In this document: positions 16,964 through 24,341 of the stretch, piece by piece | How positions within the stretch are numbered: the first letter of the stretch is position 1 | Layout: each line of letters opens with the position of its first letter | Assembly: GCA_001513105.1 (NCBI GenBank) | Contig: LFSH01000097.1 | Location: 1-42,544 of the forward strand | DNA: 42,544 bases | Reading direction: 5' to 3' | Source: Clostridiales bacterium DTU070 | Lineage (GTDB): Bacteria; Bacillota; Clostridia; DSM-8532 | The notes under the pieces: model-generated | Seen by the model: the letters and a program-made list of their open reading frames with translations, nothing else | What the model was told of the DNA's origin: nothing | The model's database searches: none | Position numbers and translations under genes: made by a program

Positions 16964-17638
16964 TTATATTGAGAATAATGAAAGATACTTTCCCATAAGC
17001 CCGGTTGCCATCAGAATGCCTGTCAGGACAAGCAGCAGCCCCGAAACTGCGTTTATAATGCGGTAGTGTTTTTTAATAAACTCAAAGGATGCTTTAAGCC
17101 TGTCAATCAAAACCGCGCTAATAACAAACGGGATGCCAAGCCCCATCGAGAAACACAGGAGCATCAGGATCCCCTTTAATCTTTCACCGCTCTGGGCCGC
17201 CAGCATTAATGCCGAACCAAGGAAAGCACCGACACAGGGGGTCCACCCGATTGAAAATACCAGCCCGAAAAGGACGGAGTGAATGAAACCCGGGTCGCCG
17301 TTGTTTTTAAGATTAATCCTTGCTGTCCTGTTCAGCAAAGGGATATTGACAAGCCCGATAAAGTTGAGTCCGAATATTATTACTATAATACCCGTTACCA
17401 CATTCACGTATGCCTGGTATTTTTTCAAAAACCAGCCAACCGTGCCTGCCAGCGCACCCATTAAAACAAATATTATGGTAAATCCAAGTACAAACCCCAA
17501 TGCATTCATGGGGGCTTTTTTTCTGTTTTCCCTGGAATCCTGCCCTGCAAAATAGGAAATGTAAACAGGCAGCATGGGCAGCAGGCACGGGGATATAAAT
17601 GTTATTAATCCCTCAAGGAATGTTATCAGGTAATCCAT
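16964..17638 (-). CDS. ccdA: CcdA-family thiol-electron transporter
   Basis: CcdA carries reducing power from cytosolic thioredoxin across the membrane to extracytoplasmic thiol proteins. The 224-residue protein has six hydrophobic helices and the two family cysteines in FISPCLLPMLP and GWTPCVGAFLG. GGGAGGG lies six bases before the ATG. The downstream TlpA/ResA-like gene begins 15 bases after its stop and is the likely electron acceptor. Without cytochrome c maturation genes nearby, the pair may serve redox upkeep of secreted proteins; that is inference. Confidence 0.92.
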   Translation of the reverse strand: MDYLITFLEGLITFISPCLLPMLPVYISYFAGQDSRENRKKAPMNALGFVLGFTIIFVLMGALAGTVGWFLKKYQAYVNVVTGIIVIIFGLNFIGLVNIPLLNRTARINLKNNGDPGFIHSVLFGLVFSIGWTPCVGAFLGSALMLAAQSGERLKGILMLLCFSMGLGIPFVISAVLIDRLKASFEFIKKHYRIINAVSGLLLVLTGILMATGLMGKYLSLFSI

Positions 17639-17722
17639 GTTATCCCTCCCGGCTTAGAAATAATATTACCACCATTAAGTATGATAAACACATTAAATTC
17701 AGCAATAAATGATTTAACATGT

Positions 17723-17751
17723 TTGCCGGTCTCCAAATTGTGCTATTATAT
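17723..17751 (+). promoter_or_regulatory. Candidate promoter for the tandem aldolase gene
   Basis: TTGCCG (17723-17728), a 17-base spacer and TTATAT (17746-17751). It is followed by a TTGACA at 17754 that has no matching -10. Moderate support only. Confidence 0.35.
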
Positions 17752-17825
17752 ACTTGACAAAATTCCAGCACAATCGGAACGAACCGTTTTTCAGCTGACA
17801 AGTTTAATGCGAAGGAGAGAAAGAT

Positions 17826-19115
17826 ATGAGATTTGATTTGTTACATCCTGCTGATCAGCTTGTTATGATAATGGAAAGAATTTATGGATACGGAATGACT
17901 ACAACATCGGGCGGAAACCTGTCTATAAAGGATGAAAACGGAGATGTATGGATAACACCGGCAGGTGTGGATAAGGGCTCTCTTACAAACAGGGACATAG
18001 TCCAGGTTAAACCCGACGGGACGGTTATCGGGAAGCACAAGCCTTCCAGCGAACTCCCGTTTCATCTTTCCACCTATAAGCAAAGACCGGATGTCAGGGC
18101 TGTTTTGCACGCTCACTCACCGGCATTGGTATCTTTCAGTATTGTGAGGAGAAAGCCGGATACAAGGCTGATACCCGATGTCAACCTGGTTTGCGGCGAA
18201 GTGGGAATTGCCGAATATGGTCTCCCGGGAAGCGACGATCTTGGCGAGAAAATAGCCAAGGTGCTGAGACAGGGAATAAACACCGTATTGCTTGAAAACC
18301 ATGGTGTGGTTGTAGTGGAAAAGGACCTTTTCGAGGCGTTCATGGCTTTTGAAACTCTTGATTTCAGCGCGCGCCTGGAGATTAACGCACGGAGGATTGG
18401 AAAGCCGGTTTCGCTTACAGCCAGGCACGTAGAGATTTCAAAACAGAAAAGGCATGTTGAAATGGAGGAGTTTGTCCCGGAAAGCTATAGCAGCTTTGAA
18501 AGGCTTGCACGCAAGGAAATGTGTGAGCTGATACACAGGGCTTATGATCAGAGATTGTTCACCAGTACACAGGGAACATTCTCAACACGCTTGGATGATA
18601 ACTCGTTTATCATCACACCTTACAATGTGGACAGGAAATACCTCGGGGTGGACCAGATAGTCCGCATAGAAAACGGGAAAAAAGAGGCATGCAAAATACC
18701 AAGCCGATCTGTCCTGCTGCACAAGTATATTTACGAAAAGCACCCGCATGTGAATTCGGTTATTATCGCCCACCCGTTCAATATTATGACTTTTGCGGTA
18801 ACCGATGAGCCTTTTGATTCAAGGACCATTCCTGAAAGTTACATTCTTCTGAGAGACATTCCGAGGATCCCGTTCGGCTCAAGTTTCATGCAACCCGCCA
18901 TGGTGGCTGATTTGTTTGTGCCGCAAACGCCTATCGTGCTTGTTGAGAACGACTGTGTCATTGCAACCGGCAATTCGCTGCTGAATGCTTTTGACAGGCT
19001 GGAGGTGGCAGAATACAGCGCAAAGGCGTTAATAGCGGCAAAGAGCATCGGGGAGGTTGTTGCAATCAATGATGAACAGATTAGGGATATAAAACAGGCC
19101 TTTAAACTTGAATGA
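17826..19115 (+). CDS. Tandem class II aldolase/adducin-domain protein with degenerate second domain
   Basis: Two class II aldolase folds lie in one 429-residue chain, about 5-200 and 222-425. The first has an intact active site: Glu76 in SSELPFH, zinc ligands His95 and His97 in LHAHSPA, and His159 in ENHGVV. This matches enzymes such as fuculose-phosphate aldolase or ribulose-5-phosphate epimerase-like proteins. In the second domain the matching positions read SRSVLLH (Glu to Val), IIAHPF (first His lost, His316 kept) and ENDCVI (His to Asp), so it cannot bind zinc normally. Single-domain relatives are about 200-230 residues and tetrameric. The second half may be structural or regulatory. 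GAAGGAGAG precedes the ATG. Substrate unknown; neighbours give no clue. Confidence 0.88.
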   Translation: MRFDLLHPADQLVMIMERIYGYGMTTTSGGNLSIKDENGDVWITPAGVDKGSLTNRDIVQVKPDGTVIGKHKPSSELPFHLSTYKQRPDVRAVLHAHSPALVSFSIVRRKPDTRLIPDVNLVCGEVGIAEYGLPGSDDLGEKIAKVLRQGINTVLLENHGVVVVEKDLFEAFMAFETLDFSARLEINARRIGKPVSLTARHVEISKQKRHVEMEEFVPESYSSFERLARKEMCELIHRAYDQRLFTSTQGTFSTRLDDNSFIITPYNVDRKYLGVDQIVRIENGKKEACKIPSRSVLLHKYIYEKHPHVNSVIIAHPFNIMTFAVTDEPFDSRTIPESYILLRDIPRIPFGSSFMQPAMVADLFVPQTPIVLVENDCVIATGNSLLNAFDRLEVAEYSAKALIAAKSIGEVVAINDEQIRDIKQAFKLE

Positions 19116-19120
19116 ACACT

Positions 19121-19195
19121 TGCATTGCACGGTATCTCAAAAATCTTGAAGGCAAGATATCGTGTAAATGCTCGGAAACAGTCGCTGCGTTTGCA
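19121..19195. repeat. Palindromic intergenic repeat, copy 2 (left-truncated)
   Basis: It begins five bases after the aldolase gene ends. An inner inverted pair (about 19122-19136 with 19155-19171) surrounds a short centre, and the right arm GGAAACAGTCGCTGCGTTTGCA matches copy 1 with few changes. The left outer arm is missing, cut off where the gene ends. Its right arm is the reverse complement of the left arm of copy 3 over 16 identical bases. Confidence 0.6.
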
Positions 19196-19316
19196 AGAGC
19201 TGTGCGGTTCAGCTCGGGAAAGCCGAAATTAGAAAAATGAATATGAAACGTAATGGTATGCAGCATTTTTGCTCCGTCGGCTTGCTGTTCCTCGCTTCTT
19301 TTCGCCCATCTCTAAG

Positions 19317-19411
19317 CTGCACTCCGCTGAAAGTTTCCTCGCATTTACACGATATCTCCAAGCAGTTGACCAGTATAGAAAAGCTATCGTGCATTGCGGA
19401 AAAACAGTCGC
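19317..19411. repeat. Palindromic intergenic repeat, copy 3 (right arm shortened)
   Basis: The left arm, from CTGCA through the GATATCTCCA segment, matches copy 1 almost base for base. An inverted partner lies at about 19384-19397, followed by a shortened right arm. Between copies 2 and 3 (19196-19316) is 120 bases of unrelated sequence. The whole 19116-19486 gap otherwise holds only the hisF promoter. Confidence 0.6.
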
Positions 19412-19426
19412 CCAATAAATAAAATA

Positions 19427-19456
19427 TTGATATAGCGGGGAAATACAGGTTATAAT
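19427..19456 (+). promoter_or_regulatory. Candidate promoter for hisF
   Basis: TTGATA (19427-19432), an 18-base spacer and TATAAT (19451-19456), 31 bases before the start codon. A 17-base spacing to TTATAA is also possible. Confidence 0.6.
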
Positions 19457-19486
19457 TCTTTTAGAAATTTTCTTGGAGTTGATATT

Positions 19487-20263
19487 ATGACGGCGAAAAG
19501 AATTATTCCATGCCTGGATGTTCATAACGGACGTGTTGTCAAGGGTGTGAATTTTGTAAACCTGAAGGATGCAGGGGATCCTGTGGAATGTGCAGCAGCT
19601 TATGCCGGGGCGGGAGCTGATGAACTTGTCTTTCTTGATATTACGGCAACAAATGAAAACAGGAGCACTGTCACCGATATTATTTCCCGCATAGCGGAAA
19701 AGGTGCGCATACCGCTGATTGTGGGAGGCGGTGTCAGGAATATTGACGATTTCAGGCGGATCCTCCTGTCGGGCGCAGATAAAATTGCAATAAACTCCGT
19801 CGCAGTAAAAAATCCTGAACTTATTACCGAGCTGTCGGTGAATTTCGGGAGCAAGTGTGTCATAGCGGCAGTTGATGCAAAGAAAAGAGCAGATTCATCC
19901 GGGTGGGATGTATATATTAACGGAGGCAAAGTCAATACCGGCCTTGATGCCGTTGAATGGGCAAGGAAACTTGAAAAACTGGGTGCGGGTGAAATCCTGT
20001 TAACGAGCATGGACAGGGACGGTACGAAGGAAGGGTATGATATTGAACTGACACGCCAGGTTGCAGAGGCTGTAAACATACCTGTAATTGCCTCCGGAGG
20101 AGCAGGAAATCTTGAACACTTCCGTGAAGCCCTTACCGAGGGGAAGGCTGATGCGGTATTGGCCGCTTCCTTGTTCCACTTCGGGGAAATAAAAATAATG
20201 GATTTGAAACTGTTTCTGAAGAGTGTAGGAATTGATGTGGAAATACCCGAAAATGAAGACTGA
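19487..20263 (+). CDS. hisF: Imidazole glycerol phosphate synthase, cyclase subunit HisF
   Basis: HisF closes the imidazole ring of histidine precursors, using ammonia from its partner glutaminase HisH, and releases the purine precursor AICAR. The 258-residue TIM barrel opens with [19 protein letters not shown], including catalytic Asp11, and has the second catalytic Asp in IAAVDAK (about 130). Phosphate-binding motifs VGGGVRN and ASGGAGN are intact. TTGGAG lies eight bases before the ATG. The gene stands alone: hisH and the rest of the pathway are not in the window, and it has its own promoter. Such stand-alone copies exist in some genomes, so it may be a second copy or a split pathway. Confidence 0.95.
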   Translation: MTAKRIIPCLDVHNGRVVKGVNFVNLKDAGDPVECAAAYAGAGADELVFLDITATNENRSTVTDIISRIAEKVRIPLIVGGGVRNIDDFRRILLSGADKIAINSVAVKNPELITELSVNFGSKCVIAAVDAKKRADSSGWDVYINGGKVNTGLDAVEWARKLEKLGAGEILLTSMDRDGTKEGYDIELTRQVAEAVNIPVIASGGAGNLEHFREALTEGKADAVLAASLFHFGEIKIMDLKLFLKSVGIDVEIPENED

Positions 20264-20311
20264 TTCCTGTGATCCGGCCATGTAACGCGGATTCTGTGCT
20301 GACAGCAACGC

Positions 20312-20341
20312 TTGACAAAAAAATCACAAAGATGATATAAT
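20312..20341 (+). promoter_or_regulatory. Promoter for rex
   Basis: TTGACA (20312-20317), an 18-base spacer and TATAAT (20336-20341). Both hexamers are consensus. The leader before rex would be about 115 bases. I saw no clear Rex operator palindrome here, so autoregulation is not supported. Confidence 0.65.
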
Positions 20342-20461
20342 CAATCCAGACATTTACATTTAATTATTTATATTTTTGGTGCAATTGGCAGCGTATCTTT
20401 CAGTAAGGATTTGCGGCTGGATAGTGTTATACTGCGAATTGGCGCACAGGAGGGTTAAAGT

Positions 20462-21100
20462 ATGGGAAAGAAAATCTCCATGGCCGTTATCAGGAGGCTT
20501 CCCAGGTATTACCGATACCTGGCTGATCTGTTGAGAGTGGATATAAAAAGAATATCATCAAAGGAACTCAGTGAGAGAATGGGTATTACAGCCTCGCAGA
20601 TCCGTCAGGACTTAAACTGTTTCGGAGGCTTTGGACAGCAGGGATATGGTTACAATGTAGAAACGCTCTATAGAGAGATTGGTAAAATACTCGGCGTGGA
20701 AAGGCGTTTTAAAACAATCATAATCGGTGCCGGCAACATGGGTAACGCCCTGGCGAATTATGAGAACTTCAGGAATCGTGGTTTTGATCTTATAGGGATT
20801 TTTGACATAGACCCCAATCGTGTGGGTCATATTATTAATGGCATTGAAATAATGCACATGGATAAACTTGAGGGATTTATGAAGAACAACGTTGTGGATA
20901 TTGCAATTCTTACGGTTCCAAGCCATAGCATATCCGAAGTAGCAGAGAAGGTTGCCGAGCTTGGCGTTAAAGGTATATGGAATTTCTCACCGCAGGATCT
21001 GAAACTTTCTCATGACGTTGTAATTGAAAACGTACATTTAAGCGACGGATTGGCTGTTTTAGGCTACCGGATAAAGGAACAGGAACAGAACAGGGTATGA
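20462..21100 (+). CDS. rex: Redox-sensing transcriptional repressor Rex
   Basis: Rex binds DNA as a dimer and lets go when the NADH/NAD ratio rises, releasing fermentation and respiration genes. The N-terminal winged helix spans about residues 5-80 (ISSKELSERMGITASQIRQD, then FGGFGQQGYGYNV). The NAD-binding Rossmann domain follows with IIGAGNMGNALANY. The final helix that swaps between subunits is present. Length of 212 is normal. The ATG at 20462 is preceded by AGGAGGGT six bases away. It is monocistronic, closed by a strong terminator. Confidence 0.96.
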   Translation: MGKKISMAVIRRLPRYYRYLADLLRVDIKRISSKELSERMGITASQIRQDLNCFGGFGQQGYGYNVETLYREIGKILGVERRFKTIIIGAGNMGNALANYENFRNRGFDLIGIFDIDPNRVGHIINGIEIMHMDKLEGFMKNNVVDIAILTVPSHSISEVAEKVAELGVKGIWNFSPQDLKLSHDVVIENVHLSDGLAVLGYRIKEQEQNRV

Positions 21101-21109
21101 AACAAGGAA

Positions 21110-21138
21110 AAAAAGAGTACCGAAAAGGTACTCTTTTT
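21110..21138. terminator. Strong bidirectional intrinsic terminator
   Basis: A perfect 12-bp stem (21110-21121 with 21127-21138) has A-runs on the left arm and T-runs on the right, so it works on both strands. It sits between convergent rex and the ABC permease gene. Confidence 0.9.
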
Positions 21139-21140
21139 AG

Positions 21141-22742
21141 TTAACCCAAATATGCGAAAATTGCACTCCCTTTTGTTTTAAGATACCTGCGCATCCATAT
21201 GCAAAGGGCACCTAATATTATTGCAAAGGCAAACATGTAAAGTTCCGGTGACATCAGGCGTGCAAACAGCAACAGGTACAGCAGCCCCGGTATAAAAATA
21301 ACCGCCATGGATGCAAACATCGCTATTACCGTACTCAACCCCTGTTTTATTGCTATGGTTTCATTTATCCAGTCAAACTTGGGAAAATGCAGATTGACTA
21401 CCACTCCGAACAGGGCACAGAATACGGTGACCAGCACCGGAAGCAGAAAAGTAAGAAGAATTTGAACAGGTGACGCTTTATACATTAATACGCACGACAG
21501 TGAAGCCAGCAGAACCGAAGGAAGGCAAACCACCATATGCATTTTCGCCTTTGCAAGCAGGACATCACCCCCGTCAACAGGAAAGGACTGTACAATCCAG
21601 ATGCTCTTTCCTTCAAGGGATATCGACGGCGCCGATATTATGTTGGTTGACGCCAGAAAGCAGATTACAGTTGTCAGAAGCGGGTTCATATATGAAGAAA
21701 GCTGCGGCATGTTCTTTATATAAAGATTCGGCAGATCCCGGTATATAATAATTCCCACTGCAAATGCAAGCGTGAACAATATTCCTAAAGAGCCGTTCAA
21801 AATGTACATTGGAGTGGACGAAAACCGTTTCAGCTCCTTCTTCAGCAATGCCGTTTTTGCACTGCCGACTTTCAGGGGTTTTTCCCTGTACCTGATTCTT
21901 TTGAATCCCTTTTTGGCAGTAACAGTCTTTATGATATTATTCGAAAGAATGATATAGACGACAGCAAACGGGACTATGGCGCATAGCAGGAAGAATACAA
22001 GGCTGAGTATATTCTTTTCGCTGATTGCCAGTCCGAAGTGGTATACGGGAAATACGAAACTTTTGATTTTCGCACCTATCAGGCTTATATTTTCTATTAT
22101 AACCTGCAGGTAACTGTTCATTTGGGACACGAAGTAGAAATACAAAACGAAAAAAACCAGTGAGAAAACAGTGGTAAACAATGACCTGTTCCGTACTCTT
22201 TCGCTGATAACGGCAAGCAGCCATCCGAAAATACATGACAGCGTCAAGGGAATAAAGGGCAGAAACAAAAATCCGATTATATAGAAAACAACGCCGGTAA
22301 ACGTTACTCCGTAATTGATGCAGTAAATAATACCTGCGGGAAGCAAAACAAACAGCTCGCAGGCATAATTCAAAACCAGCAGCATTATAATCCTGCTTGA
22401 GAGAATATATCCCGGCGGTATTGGCATGCTCATCAGCAGTTCATTGTCCTGTGCGTCAAATAACTGGGCTTTGGTTAAAAAGACGCTTCCGACAAAGCAA
22501 AGCGTTATCGATATTAAAGCCGCGAAACTGAAATACAGCCAGGCAAAACCTGAGCTGACCATTGGCCTGCACATGCTGAAGAATAACCCGCCGAACATAA
22601 TGAAGAAGTTTGCTATGATATACAGCGCGAATATCCCTACAAGAACTTTAAAGGCAGTGCCGCGGTTCTTTCTGATTCTTGAACTGCGGAAAAAAGAACT
22701 GTATAAGGCACGAAGCCGTACGATAATCAGCGTTTTCAGCAT
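21141..22742 (-). CDS. ABC-2 type exporter permease
   Basis: A 533-residue integral membrane protein with about 12 hydrophobic helices, paired with the ATPase gene just upstream (three bases between genes). The opening RLRALYSSFFRSSRIRKNRG and the segment DAQDNELLMSMPIPP resemble the putative ABC exporter permeases of Bacillota. Near the middle a soluble stretch (SAKTALLKKELKRFSSTP) precedes the second helix bundle. The cargo is unknown. The gene ends at the shared terminator with rex. Confidence 0.8.
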   Translation of the reverse strand: MLKTLIIVRLRALYSSFFRSSRIRKNRGTAFKVLVGIFALYIIANFFIMFGGLFFSMCRPMVSSGFAWLYFSFAALISITLCFVGSVFLTKAQLFDAQDNELLMSMPIPPGYILSSRIIMLLVLNYACELFVLLPAGIIYCINYGVTFTGVVFYIIGFLFLPFIPLTLSCIFGWLLAVISERVRNRSLFTTVFSLVFFVLYFYFVSQMNSYLQVIIENISLIGAKIKSFVFPVYHFGLAISEKNILSLVFFLLCAIVPFAVVYIILSNNIIKTVTAKKGFKRIRYREKPLKVGSAKTALLKKELKRFSSTPMYILNGSLGILFTLAFAVGIIIYRDLPNLYIKNMPQLSSYMNPLLTTVICFLASTNIISAPSISLEGKSIWIVQSFPVDGGDVLLAKAKMHMVVCLPSVLLASLSCVLMYKASPVQILLTFLLPVLVTVFCALFGVVVNLHFPKFDWINETIAIKQGLSTVIAMFASMAVIFIPGLLYLLLFARLMSPELYMFAFAIILGALCIWMRRYLKTKGSAIFAYLG

Positions 22743-22745
22743 ACT

Positions 22746-23453
22746 TTATTCCCCCTCCAGTTCAAGAAAGATATCTTCAAGGGAGTCGTTGCCTTTTACT
22801 TCTTCCATGCTGCCCGATATTACAAGTTTGCCTTTTCTGATAATGGCAACTTCATCGCAGAGTCTTTCCGCCACTTCAAGAACGTGGGTGGAAAAGAATA
22901 TCGCTCCGCCGTTATTGCATATTTCCCGCATTATGGTTTTTAAATAATGGGTGGCCTTCGGGTCCAGACCTACAAAAGGCTCATCCATGATAACAAGTTT
23001 CGGGTCATGGATTAATGCCGATATTATGACCAGTTTCTGTTTCATACCGCGGGAATACGATGAAATGGGCTGTGCAAGGTCATCGGTCAGTTCAAACAGG
23101 GAGGAATATTTCCGGATCCGTTCTCCGCGTTCTGCCTTTGGAACATTAAAAATATCTGCAACAAAATTCAGGTACTGGATTCCTGAAAGAAACTCGTACA
23201 AATACGGATTGTCGGGAATGTAGGCTATCATGCGTTTACAGCCGAGAGGGTCTTCCTTTATCGATACACCGTCAATATAGATTTCACCTTCATCGAACTG
23301 CAAAATCCCGCAGCAGGATTTAATCGTGGTGGTCTTGCCAGCACCGTTGTGACCTATGAAACCATAGATCATTCCCTTCTTGATGTGCAGCGACAGGTTG
23401 TCAACGGCTGTTTTGTCCCCGTATTTCTTCGTCAGATTTTCAATTTTCAGCAT
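22746..23453 (-). CDS. ABC exporter ATP-binding protein
   Basis: A 235-residue ABC ATPase of the drug/antibiotic-exporter (CcmA-like) branch. Walker A GHNGAGKTT, the Q-loop region IAYIPDNPYLYE, signature SSYSRGMKQK, Walker B LVIMDEPFVGLD and switch His in FFSTHVLE are all present, so it should be active. AAAGGAG precedes the ATG by about ten bases. It directly precedes the ABC-2 permease and forms a two-gene unit, possibly cotranscribed with the IspF-family gene 55 bases upstream. Confidence 0.92.
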   Translation of the reverse strand: MLKIENLTKKYGDKTAVDNLSLHIKKGMIYGFIGHNGAGKTTTIKSCCGILQFDEGEIYIDGVSIKEDPLGCKRMIAYIPDNPYLYEFLSGIQYLNFVADIFNVPKAERGERIRKYSSLFELTDDLAQPISSYSRGMKQKLVIISALIHDPKLVIMDEPFVGLDPKATHYLKTIMREICNNGGAIFFSTHVLEVAERLCDEVAIIRKGKLVISGSMEEVKGNDSLEDIFLELEGE

Positions 23454-23508
23454 TACTGCTCACACTCCTTTCGGTACTTGCCAGGTATACAGTAGTTGGA
23501 ACCGGACG

Positions 23509-23997
23509 CTAAATGTCTCCGGCATCATTCACGGATGCTGTAAGTACGCAAAAACACTGAATGCCAAGACCTTTTCCAAAATCGGTAAGACCTTCGCCGG
23601 TAGTCGCTGTAATCCCTATACTTGTTTCACTGATATCAAGCAAATTTGCAATACTCTTTCTCATATCAGGTATCCTGGGAGTTATCTTCGGCTTTAAGCA
23701 TTCTATTGAAAATGAAACATGGCATATGGTTCCGTGAAAATGCTTCAGTGCTTCCCTGACGTAAGCACTGCTGTCCGTAATGCCTTCCTCAAGGCACATC
23801 CTGTCTGCTGTCTCCCCTAAAATATTGACACCCGTTATGCCCGAAATTGCATTTGTAAGTGCATGAAGGACTACATCGGCATCACTGTTGCCCTTAAGAG
23901 GCGGGCCGTCAAAAATTACTCCTCCAAGAACAAGTTTCTTATTGTTATTGTCAAAATCAAACCTGTGGCTGTCCTGTCCGATTGCAACCCTGAACAT
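23509..23997 (-). CDS. IspF-family protein (MECDP synthase-like), divergent
   Basis: IspF makes 2-C-methyl-D-erythritol 2,4-cyclodiphosphate in the non-mevalonate isoprenoid pathway. The fold is recognisable: metal ligands Asp9 and His11 in GQDSHRF, the GNSDADVVLHAL motif carrying the third ligand His, and the C-terminal ATTGEGLTDFGKGLGIQ. It departs from typical enzymes: GHSDADV is GNSDADV, DVHR is DSHR, and the GDIGxxFPDTD segment is replaced by NILGETADRMCLEEG. It may be a divergent IspF or a paralog with another job. The start at 23997 has AAGGTG six bases upstream; the GTG at 24006 lies within that site. No other isoprenoid genes are near. Confidence 0.7.
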   Translation of the reverse strand: MFRVAIGQDSHRFDFDNNNKKLVLGGVIFDGPPLKGNSDADVVLHALTNAISGITGVNILGETADRMCLEEGITDSSAYVREALKHFHGTICHVSFSIECLKPKITPRIPDMRKSIANLLDISETSIGITATTGEGLTDFGKGLGIQCFCVLTASVNDAGDI

Positions 23998-24118
23998 GTA
24001 AATCACCTTAGATCTCTTTTTATTAATTTACGAATCAAATACCGGAAATTCATGTGCTTTTGCAAATAAAATATCAGGTTATGTCTTTCCGACTCAGCTT
24101 TGTATGCCATAACTGCGC

Positions 24119-24155
24119 TGTCAGCTTTTCTATTATAGAATAAAGCAAACTGACA
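24119..24155. other. Imperfect hairpin in the ispF-like/metG divergent gap
   Basis: TGTCAG (24119-24124) pairs with CTGACA (24150-24155), and an inner CTTT/AAAG pair extends the stem past a small bulge. It lies in the 343-base gap between two divergent genes. No T-box motif was found upstream of metG. Apart from this and the metG promoter I see nothing in the gap. Confidence 0.35.
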
Positions 24156-24197
24156 ATAACTTCAATATTGATTTGGATTGTGCCTGAAATCATTATC

Positions 24198-24226
24198 TTG
24201 AAAAAAGCAGCAGATTAAGATAGTAT
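24198..24226 (+). promoter_or_regulatory. Candidate promoter for metG
   Basis: TTGAAA (24198-24203), a 17-base spacer and TAGTAT (24221-24226). The leader would be about 110 bases and contains a weak stem followed by a T6 run near 24245-24270. Confidence 0.5.
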
Positions 24227-24341
24227 AGATACATAAAAGTGACCCTGTAAAGGATTTGGACAGGTTTTTTGCATTATAACTGCAATATATAGAAAATATA
24301 ATAAATAAAATTGAAACGGAGAAACATTGGAGGATTTTAAA

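Noticed and set aside
19168-19422. Open frames of 68-98 codons before hisF
   Set aside because: They span the palindromic repeats, lack ribosome sites and match nothing.
20342-20461. Rex operator upstream of rex
   Set aside because: No TTGTxxA-type palindrome was found, so autoregulation was not claimed.
24007-24341. Possible T-box leader before metG
   Set aside because: No T-box sequence or antiterminator pattern is visible; only a weak stem with a T6 run.
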